From: JAZQNF01 sp045641505
GTDB taxonomy: Bacteria; Bacillota; Clostridia; Lachnospirales; Bianqueaceae
Assembly: GCA_045641505.1 (NCBI GenBank)
Contig: JAZUHB010000070.1
Location: 1 to 16,053 of the forward strand
Direction: 5' to 3'
Length of the DNA stretch: 16,053 nucleotides
Below are positions 1 to 6,820 of the stretch, in pieces. Both the position numbers and the translations under genes were made by a program. Numbering within the stretch: the stretch's first letter is position 1; each line of letters begins with the position of its first letter. The notes under the pieces are model-generated. The model was not told the origin of the DNA. It made no database searches and saw only the letters and a program-made list of their open reading frames with translations.

Positions 1-1111
1 CGTGGAAGGGACGGCCGTCCTGCCAGCAGACGCCGGTGGCCCAGCCGGCCTCCATCACCTCGTCGAGCGTTTTGCCGCGCTTCGCGCACCACTCGGTGAA
101 GTCCGGGAAGAGCATGTAGGTGCCCTGCGGCTTCACGATCCGGACGTCCGGGAAATGCTTCGCGAAGTAGTCGCAGAAGAGGTTGACGTTGGCGGAAAGG
201 ACCTCGCGGAGCTCCGCGAGCCACTCCTCGCCCCCGGGGGTGTAGCCGCCCAGCAGCGCGTGCATCGAGAGTACGTTCATGCTGTTGTACTCCGTGGCGT
301 GGCCGCGCTCCGTCACCTTTTCACACAGTTCCTTATTATAAATGATATGGTACGCGCTCGCGAAGCCCGCCAGGTTGAAGGTCTTGGTCAGGGCGTAGAA
401 CGCGACCGTATGATTTCTCGCGTATTCATTGGCCGACTGGGTGGGAACGTGCTTGTTCCCGTTCAGGATGATGTCGGACCAGATCTCATCGGAGATCACC
501 CAGACACCGCAGCGCTCGTAGACCTCCATGGCCTTTTCGAGCTCCCATTTCTCCCAGACGCGGCCGGTGGGATTGTGAGGGTTGCAGACGATCGCGACCT
601 TCACGTCATTTTCCTTGATTTTCTTTTCCATGTCCGCGTAGTCCATGCGCATCAGGCCGGACTCGTCGGGCACGAGCTCGCTGAGGACGATCTTGTAGCC
701 GTTCTCGGTGAGACTGCGGGTGAAGCCGACATAGGTGGGCGCGTGCAGCAGCACCGCCGCGCCGGGCTCCGCGAGGCAGCCGAGCGCCGTGATCACGCCG
801 CCCAGCACGCCGTTTTCATAACCGATGTTTTCCGCGGCGAGACCCTTCGCGCCGTTGTGCGCGGTCTGCCAGCGGATGATCTTTCGGAAGTACTCTTCCG
901 TGGGCGCGAAATACCCAAACAGAGGATGCGCGAGACGCTTTTCGATGGCTTCGAGGATCGAAGGCGCCGTGGCGAAATGCATGTCCGCGATCCACATCGG
1001 GATGTTGTCCATGCCGTTGGTGGCGCCGCCGGGGCCGCCGTGACCGATATTGTCCAGGGCAATGGCGTCCCTGCCGTGCCGATCGGGATAAGTAGTGAAA
1101 TCGTATTTCAT
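1..1111 (-). CDS. patB: PatB/MalY-type PLP-dependent C-S lyase / aminotransferase, C-terminus cut by window edge
   Basis: The visible part is 370 codons, starting at an ATG at 1111 preceded by GGAGGA four bases upstream, with no stop before the window edge. It is a fold-type I PLP enzyme of the class I/II aminotransferase superfamily. The N-terminus carries the MalY/PatB-like IPMWIADMHF stretch (residues 37-46). Also visible are CNPHNPTGRVW (176-186), ISDEIWSD (206-213; Asp208 should contact the PLP pyridine nitrogen) and ALTKTFNLAGF (240-250), with Lys243 as the Schiff-base lysine. Relatives are cytosolic cystathionine/cysteine beta-lyases that release homocysteine or H2S, pyruvate and ammonia; some act mainly as aminotransferases. 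PatB family members are about 390 residues, so only some 20 are missing. It follows the sugar importer on the same strand but is separated from it by terminator-like hairpins, so co-transcription is doubtful. C-S lyase activity is inferred from family resemblance. Confidence 0.88.
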   Translation of the reverse strand, partial: MKYDFTTYPDRHGRDAIALDNIGHGGPGGATNGMDNIPMWIADMHFATAPSILEAIEKRLAHPLFGYFAPTEEYFRKIIRWQTAHNGAKGLAAENIGYENGVLGGVITALGCLAEPGAAVLLHAPTYVGFTRSLTENGYKIVLSELVPDESGLMRMDYADMEKKIKENDVKVAIVCNPHNPTGRVWEKWELEKAMEVYERCGVWVISDEIWSDIILNGNKHVPTQSANEYARNHTVAFYALTKTFNLAGFASAYHIIYNKELCEKVTERGHATEYNSMNVLSMHALLGGYTPGGEEWLAELREVLSANVNLFCDYFAKHFPDVRIVKPQGTYMLFPDFTEWCAKRGKTLDEVMEAGWATGVCWQDGRPFH

Positions 1112-1130
1112 CGCGTCCTCCGGGAATTCT

Positions 1131-1207
1131 TAATCAAAGGGCTCCGGATCCCGGAGCCTGAGTATCAGGTTTCCAAATTTTCGAGCTCCGGGCGACGGAG
1201 CCCTCGA
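1131..1207. repeat. Two hairpins with GGCTCCG-type arms between patB and the importer operon
   Basis: The first hairpin has an 8-bp stem, GGCTCCGG (1140-1147) with CCGGAGCC (1151-1158), around a 3-base loop. A small CCTGA/TCAGG hairpin (1157-1169) abuts it. A second hairpin spans 1181-1207, where TCGAGCTCCG pairs with CGGAGC and TCGA around a two-base CC bulge. The same arm motif recurs in the terminator at 1234-1263, and TAATCAAAGGGCTCCG occurs at both 1131-1146 and 1228-1243. The elements may be backup terminators of the importer operon or a leader structure of the patB mRNA. I see no convincing promoter for patB here. Confidence 0.5.
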
Positions 1208-1233
1208 CATAGTATCCTAAGATGTCCTAATCA

Positions 1234-1263
1234 AAGGGCTCCGTCGGTAATGACGGAGCCCTT
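1234..1263 (-). terminator. Terminator hairpin of the sugar importer operon
   Basis: A perfect 12-bp stem (AAGGGCTCCGTC, 1234-1245, with GACGGAGCCCTT, 1252-1263) closes a 6-base loop just after the stop of the solute-binding protein gene. On the minus strand the stem is followed by TGATTAGG, so the U-tract is short (CCCTTTGATT). Position and stem strength support termination, but the weak U-run leaves room for read-through. Confidence 0.6.
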
Positions 1264-1290
1264 CAAATTAGCTTAGGTTAGTTTCGTGAA

Positions 1291-2991
1291 TTACTTCGCG
1301 AAAGCGTTGACCTGCTTCTGCAGCTCAGCGATAACCTTCTCAGCACCGTCGGAAGCCAGCTGGGCACGGAAGGTGGCCAGGTAAGCGTCGACGTCAGCGG
1401 CCTGAGCCTGCTGCAGGGTCGCCATGTAGGTGCTGACAGTGTTGTTCATGGCAGCGATCTCAGCGGAGATCTCATCCAGATCGAAGTCCCAAGCAACAGA
1501 GGGAGCAGCGATCTTGGAGCAGGAAGCCAGCTCATCCATAACGGTGGCGGACTGCTCGGTGGGAATGGTGGTGGCAAGGAAGTTGCCGCCGTAGTTCACG
1601 CCGTACCAGTTGTACCAGCCTTCACCGCCGGAACCGCCCTTGCCCTCGACGAACTCGCAGCGGCCTTCAGCGTTCTTGTTCCAATGCTCACCCTCGATAC
1701 CAAGACGGAAGGTGTCGATGAGCTTCTGATCGGTGTAGATCAGGTTCAGGTACTCCATGGCACGCTCGGGGTTCTTGGAGCAGAACGCGATGGTCATGAC
1801 AGAAGCCTGGATGTAGGAACGGGTAGCGAAGCGGACCTGAGAGGCGTTGCAGTCGCTGTTGAACAGGGTGGTGGTAGCACCGCCAAGACCGGCGTTCCAA
1901 GAAACGGAGGTCTGACCGCAGGTGGCGCCCATGATCTGCAGCTTGTCGCCCTTCAGAGCGGTAGCGTTGGCGCCCAGAGCGGCGTCGGTGGTGTCATAGT
2001 CGGTGTAGATCTTGTCGTCAGCCCACTTCTTGATGGTCTTGACGATGGTGGTGTACTCATCGGTGTCGAACGCGTTGAAGACGGTGTTCGCAGCCTTGCC
2101 GGCGAAGAAGTCGGGGCAGCCGGGCACGGTCACGCCGATACCGGTGGCGCAAAGAGTGTCAAGGATCCACCAGTTGCAGACGTTGGTGAACAGGTCGTTA
2201 CCGCCGCCCCAGTGGTTGAACAGACCAGCGTCCTTGATACCGGCAAGGCCGTTGGCAGCGATCCAATCCTTGTACTCCTGGGTGGCTTCCATGGTGAAAG
2301 CGCCATTGAAGTACTCGAATGAATCGAACTTCATGGTTTTGCCGTACTCGGTGTCGGCATCACGGGCAGCCTTCAGATCGTAGAAGATCTTCTCCATGTC
2401 GGCCATGGTGTTCCACTTGGCATTCTTCAGAGTGTCATGGAAACCAAGGTACTCGGCGACGGAGTCATTCCACATCAGAGCGTACACAGCGGACCACTCC
2501 TTCATGGTGGGCAGACCGTACAGGGTGCCGTTCACGCGGCAGGCATCAAGACCGAAAGAGGGGCAAACCTCAAGGATGCCCTTGCCGTACTCAGCGATGA
2601 GTTCGTCAAGACCCTTGAAGTAGCGCTCGCCGGCGCTCTGCTGGAAATCCATCATACCGGAGGTGGAGTAAACCACATCGGTGGGGGTCTCAGCGGCCAG
2701 ACGGCTGGTCATGATGGTGGTGTAGTCGGAATTGGCCAGGTAATGAGGCTCGACCTTCACCTTAGCATCGGTGGTGGCCAGGTAGTCATTCAGGTAATTC
2801 CAGACCTTGGTGGCGACGTCGGAATCGCTGCCATGGGTGAAGAAGGTGATGGTAGCAAGTTCCTTCTCGACCTTGGACTCTTCCTCGATCTTGGACTCTT
2901 CGGGGGCGGGCTTGCAGGCGACCATGCAGGAGATGGCAAGAGCCATGACCATCAGGACGGCAAGAACGCGGCTCAGAATAGAGCGTTTCAT
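1291..2991 (-). CDS. Sugar ABC transporter solute-binding lipoprotein, DUF3502 type (LplA/YtcQ-like)
   Basis: This 566-residue extracellular solute-binding protein of a CUT1 importer captures a sugar or oligosaccharide outside the membrane and passes it to the two permeases encoded just upstream. A basic N-terminus (MKRSILSR), a hydrophobic core (residues 9-25) and a cysteine at 26 (MVAC; Cys22 is an alternative) form a lipoprotein signal peptide. An acidic, Glu/Lys-rich linker follows (about 29-44). The mature part has the family-1 binding-protein pattern. The C-terminal region (about 480-566, AWDFDLDEISAEIAAMNNT onward to EKVIAELQKQVNAF) resembles the DUF3502 domain. A strong AGGAGG lies upstream of the ATG. 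It is the last gene of the operon, after a 61-base gap containing a small hairpin, which may allow separate mRNA stability and higher output. The substrate cannot be read from sequence. Confidence 0.92.
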   Translation of the reverse strand: MKRSILSRVLAVLMVMALAISCMVACKPAPEESKIEEESKVEKELATITFFTHGSDSDVATKVWNYLNDYLATTDAKVKVEPHYLANSDYTTIMTSRLAAETPTDVVYSTSGMMDFQQSAGERYFKGLDELIAEYGKGILEVCPSFGLDACRVNGTLYGLPTMKEWSAVYALMWNDSVAEYLGFHDTLKNAKWNTMADMEKIFYDLKAARDADTEYGKTMKFDSFEYFNGAFTMEATQEYKDWIAANGLAGIKDAGLFNHWGGGNDLFTNVCNWWILDTLCATGIGVTVPGCPDFFAGKAANTVFNAFDTDEYTTIVKTIKKWADDKIYTDYDTTDAALGANATALKGDKLQIMGATCGQTSVSWNAGLGGATTTLFNSDCNASQVRFATRSYIQASVMTIAFCSKNPERAMEYLNLIYTDQKLIDTFRLGIEGEHWNKNAEGRCEFVEGKGGSGGEGWYNWYGVNYGGNFLATTIPTEQSATVMDELASCSKIAAPSVAWDFDLDEISAEIAAMNNTVSTYMATLQQAQAADVDAYLATFRAQLASDGAEKVIAELQKQVNAFAK

Positions 2992-3016
2992 TTTGTTTCC
3001 TCCTATAAGATTTTTA

Positions 3017-3038
3017 TTTTAATCCAAATGGACTAAAA
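3017..3038 (-). other. Small intercistronic hairpin upstream of the solute-binding protein gene
   Basis: TTTTAATCC (3017-3025) and GGACTAAAA (3030-3038) form a 9-bp stem with one wobble pair and a 4-base loop. It lies in the 61-base gap between the permease stop and the ribosome site of the lipoprotein gene. A 5' stabilising or processing hairpin is a common way to raise binding-protein levels over permeases; that role is inferred here. Confidence 0.4.
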
Positions 3039-3052
3039 ACGTGGGGATCAGC

Positions 3053-4000
3053 TTATTCCTTCACGGAGCCGATGGTAAGGCCCTCGATGAAGTACTGCTG
3101 GAAGAAGGGATAGGCGAACATGATCGGGATCGTGGCGATAACGGTCATGGCCATACGGAAGGTCTCCGTCGGCATGTCGTTCAGAGCCTTGTAGTAGGCC
3201 GGATCGACGGCACCCTTCCGGATCATTTCCTTCAGGAACGCGATCTCGTTCTGGATTCGCTGCAGCATGGTGGCCAGCGGCGTCAGCCATTTCTTTTCCT
3301 GGATGTAGAGGATGGCGGTGAACCACTCGTTCCAGCGGGCCACGACGCAGAACAGACCGATGGTGGCCAGAGCCGGCTTGAACAGCGGGATGACGATGCG
3401 GGCGTAGATGGTGAAGTTGGACGCGCCGTCGATACGGGCCGATTCGAACAGGGCCTCCGGGATCGTGGTTTTCATGAAGGTTCTCATCATGATGACCCAC
3501 GAGCCCGTACATATGCCGGGCAGGATCAGAATCCAGACGGTATCGAGCAGGTGGAGGTACTTGGTGTTGATGATGTAGCAGGGCACCATGCCGGCGCTGA
3601 AGATCATCGTGAAGAACAGGTAGTAGGTATAGAAGCCGTGGAAGTTGAAGTTCCGCTGCGCCAGCACGTAAGCGTAGAGGGACATGACCACCAGCGCGAT
3701 CACGGTGTAGCAGATGGTACGCAGGATCGTGACCAGGTAGGATTCCCAGAGCGCGATGCCGTAGTTGAAAACGCCCTGGTAAGCCTTCAGCGAGAACTTC
3801 GCGGGGATCAGGGTGTAGCCCTTCTCGACCGAAACCGCGTTCTGATCCGAGAAGGAGATCGCGATCATCAGCAGAACGGGGTAGAGCACGATGACGGCCA
3901 GGATGATCATGAAGATCGTCAGGAACACATTCGCGGTGGGAGAGATCTGATTGAACTTATTGTAATTGTAACCCGGATCGTTGTCTTTCTTTTTTGCCAT
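3053..4000 (-). CDS. Carbohydrate ABC transporter permease, YtcP/LplC type (MalG-like)
   Basis: This 315-residue integral membrane permease is one of two that form the channel of a CUT1 sugar importer. It has a short charged cytoplasmic N-terminus (MAKKKDN), a first membrane span at about residues 25-49, and further spans near 88-113, 124-146, 153-175 and 210-230. The EAA coupling motif, which docks the ATPase, is at residues 182-210 (EALFESARIDGAS onward to IPLFKP). The C-terminus ends in the TIGSVKE pattern often seen in YtcP-like proteins. An AGGAGGAGAG ribosome site precedes the ATG, 19 bases after the stop of the upstream permease gene, so the two are co-transcribed and probably assemble as a heterodimer. 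No ATPase gene is linked. Confidence 0.93.
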   Translation of the reverse strand: MAKKKDNDPGYNYNKFNQISPTANVFLTIFMIILAVIVLYPVLLMIAISFSDQNAVSVEKGYTLIPAKFSLKAYQGVFNYGIALWESYLVTILRTICYTVIALVVMSLYAYVLAQRNFNFHGFYTYYLFFTMIFSAGMVPCYIINTKYLHLLDTVWILILPGICTGSWVIMMRTFMKTTIPEALFESARIDGASNFTIYARIVIPLFKPALATIGLFCVVARWNEWFTAILYIQEKKWLTPLATMLQRIQNEIAFLKEMIRKGAVDPAYYKALNDMPTETFRMAMTVIATIPIMFAYPFFQQYFIEGLTIGSVKE

Positions 4001-4019
4001 TTTCTTCTCTCCTCCTTCC

Positions 4020-5078
4020 TCAGAACAGCGCGTTCTCGGGCTCGATCTTCGTTACGATCGCGTTGGAGATGAGCAGGAAAACCAAACCGACGGTCGACTG
4101 GAGCATACCGACGGCAACCGTCTGGCCCAGCTTGGAACCGTTCTGGAGCGCGAAGTAGACGTAGGTGTCGAGAACCATGGTGACTCGGTAAAGCACCGTG
4201 CCGTAGGTTTCGCTCATGGGGACGGAGTAGAACAGACCCATGTCGCCGCTGAAAATGGAGCTCATGGACATGATCAGCAGGATGGAGATCATGGTGCGCA
4301 GATGGGGCAGGGTGATGTAGCGGGCCTGCTGCCACTTGGTGGCGCCGTCCAGCATGGCGGCTTCGTAGAATTCCTTATTGATACCGGCGATGGAGGCCAG
4401 GTAGACGATGGCGGAATAACCGACGCTCTTCCAGGCGTTGATGATGACGAAGAAGAACGGCCAGTATTTTTCGGCACCGGACTGGTAGAAGTTGATGCGG
4501 CCGATCTTGGGCCACAGGCGGGCGATCAGCGCGGTCAGGGCTCCGTGAGTGGGGCTCAGGAAGTTCTGGACGATGATGGCCACGGTGGTGACGGCCAGGA
4601 AGTATGGCATGATGTAGATGGTCTGCACGACCTTGGCGAGACGCTTGTTGTGCATCTCGTTCAGGAGCAGGGCCAGCGTAACGGCCAGAATCAGGTTCAG
4701 GATGATGAAAATGATATTGTAGCCGATGGTGTTGCGGATCATGATCCAGCCGTAGGAAGCGTTATAGCCGCCGAGGCCGAAGAAGCTCTTGAACTTCTCC
4801 CATCCGTTCGCCGCGGTGGCGTCGGTGGTGAACAGGAACTTGAAGTTCTCCAGACCGTTCCACTCACTGCCGAGGATGCCGAGAGGCGCCCGGTAATCCT
4901 TGAAGGCGATGATCAGACCGTACAGAGGAAGATACGCGAACGCGAAGATACTGAGCGCGCCGGGTAAAGCCATCAGGTGGAGCATCAAATCGTCCTTGAA
5001 GGAAGCCCGGCGTTTTCTGGCTTTCAGAACATCGAGCTCAGAACGGTTCATTTTCGCCGCAGAAGGTTCTTTTTTCAT
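4020..5078 (-). CDS. Carbohydrate ABC transporter permease, LplB/YtcO type (MalF-like)
   Basis: This 352-residue permease is the partner of the YtcP-like protein encoded next. I chose the ATG at 5078 because AGGAG lies seven bases upstream and the protein then begins with a typical short basic tail (MKKEPSAAKMNRSELDVLKARKRR is residues 1-24). An in-frame ATG 29 codons upstream (5165) has no good ribosome site and would add an atypical extension. Membrane spans are near residues 32-60, 115-140, 150-172, 207-230, 262-276 and 320-342. The EAA loop lies at about 236-260 (KEFYEAAMLDGATKW, then ITLPHL). It is the first gene of the operon, read from a strong promoter about 125 bases upstream. An LplB-type permease with a DUF3502 binding protein suggests uptake of oligosaccharides, but the substrate is unknown. 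Confidence 0.92.
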   Translation of the reverse strand: MKKEPSAAKMNRSELDVLKARKRRASFKDDLMLHLMALPGALSIFAFAYLPLYGLIIAFKDYRAPLGILGSEWNGLENFKFLFTTDATAANGWEKFKSFFGLGGYNASYGWIMIRNTIGYNIIFIILNLILAVTLALLLNEMHNKRLAKVVQTIYIMPYFLAVTTVAIIVQNFLSPTHGALTALIARLWPKIGRINFYQSGAEKYWPFFFVIINAWKSVGYSAIVYLASIAGINKEFYEAAMLDGATKWQQARYITLPHLRTMISILLIMSMSSIFSGDMGLFYSVPMSETYGTVLYRVTMVLDTYVYFALQNGSKLGQTVAVGMLQSTVGLVFLLISNAIVTKIEPENALF

Positions 5079-5142
5079 CTTTTCTCCTAACCTGCGCAGC
5101 CGCAGCCTGAGAATGCCGGTCCGCGGAGCGCCTTGAATCACT

Positions 5143-5186
5143 GGATGCAGAAGAAAACTGTGCATCCCAAATGTATAAAATGCACA
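5143..5186 (-). promoter_or_regulatory. Leader region with two mutually exclusive hairpins / operator-like palindrome
   Basis: In the leader of the importer mRNA, TGTGCAT (5159-5165) and ATGCACA (5180-5186) form a perfect 7-bp inverted repeat with a 14-base spacer. GGATGCA (5143-5149) and TGCATCC (5161-5167) form another. The two share bases 5161-5165, so only one can fold at a time. The first repeat lies about 17-44 bases after the predicted transcription start, where a repressor operator would also fit. A regulatory role is inferred. Confidence 0.35.
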
Positions 5187-5209
5187 ATTTTCACCTTGCT
5201 TGTATGATG

Positions 5210-5238
5210 ATTATAGACAAAAGGACGTGCGTTGTCAA
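5210..5238 (-). promoter_or_regulatory. Consensus sigma-A promoter of the sugar importer operon
   Basis: Read on the minus strand, TTGACA (5233-5238) and TATAAT (5210-5215) both match consensus exactly and are separated by 17 bases. The predicted transcription start is near 5203, giving a leader of about 125 bases before the LplB-type permease. Such a strong core promoter suggests that control comes from a repressor or from the leader. Confidence 0.88.
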
Positions 5239-5259
5239 CTTTTTTTGCAAATCCGGACG

Positions 5260-5292
5260 AAAAAGACCGGGTCCGGCATCCCGGACCCGGTC
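5260..5292 (-). terminator. Rho-independent terminator of the Gld-like ABC operon
   Basis: A perfect 12-bp GC-rich stem (GACCGGGTCCGG, 5265-5276, with CCGGACCCGGTC, 5281-5292) has a 4-base loop. On the minus strand it is followed directly by TTTTTC. It lies eleven bases after the TGA of the DUF4340 gene and separates this operon from the importer promoter. Confidence 0.9.
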
Positions 5293-5302
5293 AGCGGCGT
5301 CA

Positions 5303-6820
5303 TCATCGCCCGCAGAGAGTCTCCAGTTCTTTCTCGATTTCATCGAACTGGAAGTAACCGCATTTCAGCCACAGACCGGGCTGAACCTCGGTCACGTAGG
5401 TGAAATCGTCGTAACGGTAGAAATCGACCTCGCGCACCGAACCGTCGGTCTGGCGGTAGGTCAGCTTGAAGAAGTCGCTTTCATCACAGGAAGGCTTCTC
5501 CTCCCAGAGCTCGCTGTCGCGGCGGATCGACATCAGGTTCGCGAGCATCTCGCGGAAGGCGACGTCATCGAGCGCCGCGCCGCTTTCGGTGATTACGAAG
5601 CTGTTCGTCTCGCCGTCCTCATTCGGCGTGGTCTCGATGGAGAAGAGATAGTGCTCGGCGCCGTAGGCGACCTCGAGCTCGTCGATGTAGGAGATCTTGG
5701 TCATGAACACCGGCTGCCACGCGTAGAACATCGGGTCGAAGGAGAACTGCTCCAGCTGCGCGCGGGGAACGCCGTAGACCATGTTGTCGCCGTTCTGGCG
5801 GAAGTAGACCAGATCCTCGTTCTCGCCGTAGAAATGGCCGAACACGTAGAGCACGTCGTAGACGGGATATTCGCCCTGGCCGTTCGGCTTGGTGGCCGTG
5901 GTGACGAAGCGGATCTCGTACTCGGGGTCCGCGTCGGACAGACCGTAGGCGGCGAGCTCCTCCTCCGTCGCGGAAACGTTCACGACCTCGACCGGCGCGA
6001 TGCTCTGCTTGACGTCGCTGCTGAAAACCTCCTCCAGCAGGTCGGGATTGACCAGCACGCGGCGGTAATCGTAGGGATAAAGGAAGCGGATCATCGAGCA
6101 GGGCAGGATGTAATCCTCGCTGAACTCCTCGTTGGGATCGTAGCCGGCCAGCTGGATGACCTGGCTGCCCTTCTTGTAGAGCTCGGCGTAGTAGAAATCA
6201 CCGGAGTAGATGATCTGGGTGATGTCGAGGAAGTAGAGGTCCAGAGGCGTCGCGGAAACGTAGTTCCGGTAGCTGGACGCGGTGGTGTAGATCGCGTTGC
6301 CGCCCTCTTCCATCACGTAGAGGTAGTTGCCCTTCAGGCTCAGGTCGCCGATGAGGAGCACCTCCTTGCCTCCGTCCGCGAGCTCCACGGTCAGACGGCA
6401 GTAGGGCTCGTCCAGGCCGAAGGTCGCGAGGTCGGCCTGCGTGGGGTTCTCGCGGATCAGCTCATAGACCGAGAAGATCTCGCCCACGCTCAGCAGGTCG
6501 AAGAAATTGGTGTTCAGCTTGCGGTCGGGGTGCTCCGCCTGATACCAGCGGGTCAGCATCCCGTCCGCCCAGAGGGGATAGATGGCGGTCTCGCCGGTGC
6601 CGTCGAAGCGCTCGGCCCGGACGCACGCGATTTCCGTTTCCTTATGCTCCCAGAGGGTCTCCAGGACGAAGGAGGAGGATTCGGACTCGTTCTGCCGCGA
6701 TTCTTCCTCGGCGTTCTTTTTCACGATGATCCAGGCCATGGCCAGCACGAGCGCCAGGAGCAGCGCTCCCAGCACCGCGAGCTTGACCCAGCCCTTCACC
6801 GTCTTCTTGGGCTTGCTCAT
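5303..6820 (-). CDS. DUF4340 domain protein, membrane-anchored partner of Gld-like ABC exporter
   Basis: The protein has 505 residues. A basic N-terminus (MSKPKKTVKGW) and one membrane span (about 12-35) are followed by a large part predicted to face outward. The region around residues 130-200 contains the repeated DUF4340 pattern: a FGLDEPYCRLTVELADG-type strand pair, then LLIGD and Y-rich strands ending in a YVMEEG-like stretch. A second similar unit appears near 300-350 (YGLSDADPEYEIRFVT). DUF4340 proteins are typically encoded last in operons with an ABC-2 exporter and a GldG-type protein; their biochemical role is unknown. The ATG overlaps the upstream stop by four bases (ATGA), with GGAGGA inside the upstream gene, so translation is coupled. 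A strong terminator follows. A role as extracytoplasmic partner of the exporter is inferred from context. Confidence 0.85.
   Translation of the reverse strand: MSKPKKTVKGWVKLAVLGALLLALVLAMAWIIVKKNAEEESRQNESESSSFVLETLWEHKETEIACVRAERFDGTGETAIYPLWADGMLTRWYQAEHPDRKLNTNFFDLLSVGEIFSVYELIRENPTQADLATFGLDEPYCRLTVELADGGKEVLLIGDLSLKGNYLYVMEEGGNAIYTTASSYRNYVSATPLDLYFLDITQIIYSGDFYYAELYKKGSQVIQLAGYDPNEEFSEDYILPCSMIRFLYPYDYRRVLVNPDLLEEVFSSDVKQSIAPVEVVNVSATEEELAAYGLSDADPEYEIRFVTTATKPNGQGEYPVYDVLYVFGHFYGENEDLVYFRQNGDNMVYGVPRAQLEQFSFDPMFYAWQPVFMTKISYIDELEVAYGAEHYLFSIETTPNEDGETNSFVITESGAALDDVAFREMLANLMSIRRDSELWEEKPSCDESDFFKLTYRQTDGSVREVDFYRYDDFTYVTEVQPGLWLKCGYFQFDEIEKELETLCGR

Noticed and set aside
2..1276. Long plus-strand open frame over the left edge (424 codons)
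   Set aside because: It is antisense to the PatB/MalY-type gene, whose PLP motifs are clear on the minus strand. The plus-strand product resembles no known family and is a GC-rich shadow.
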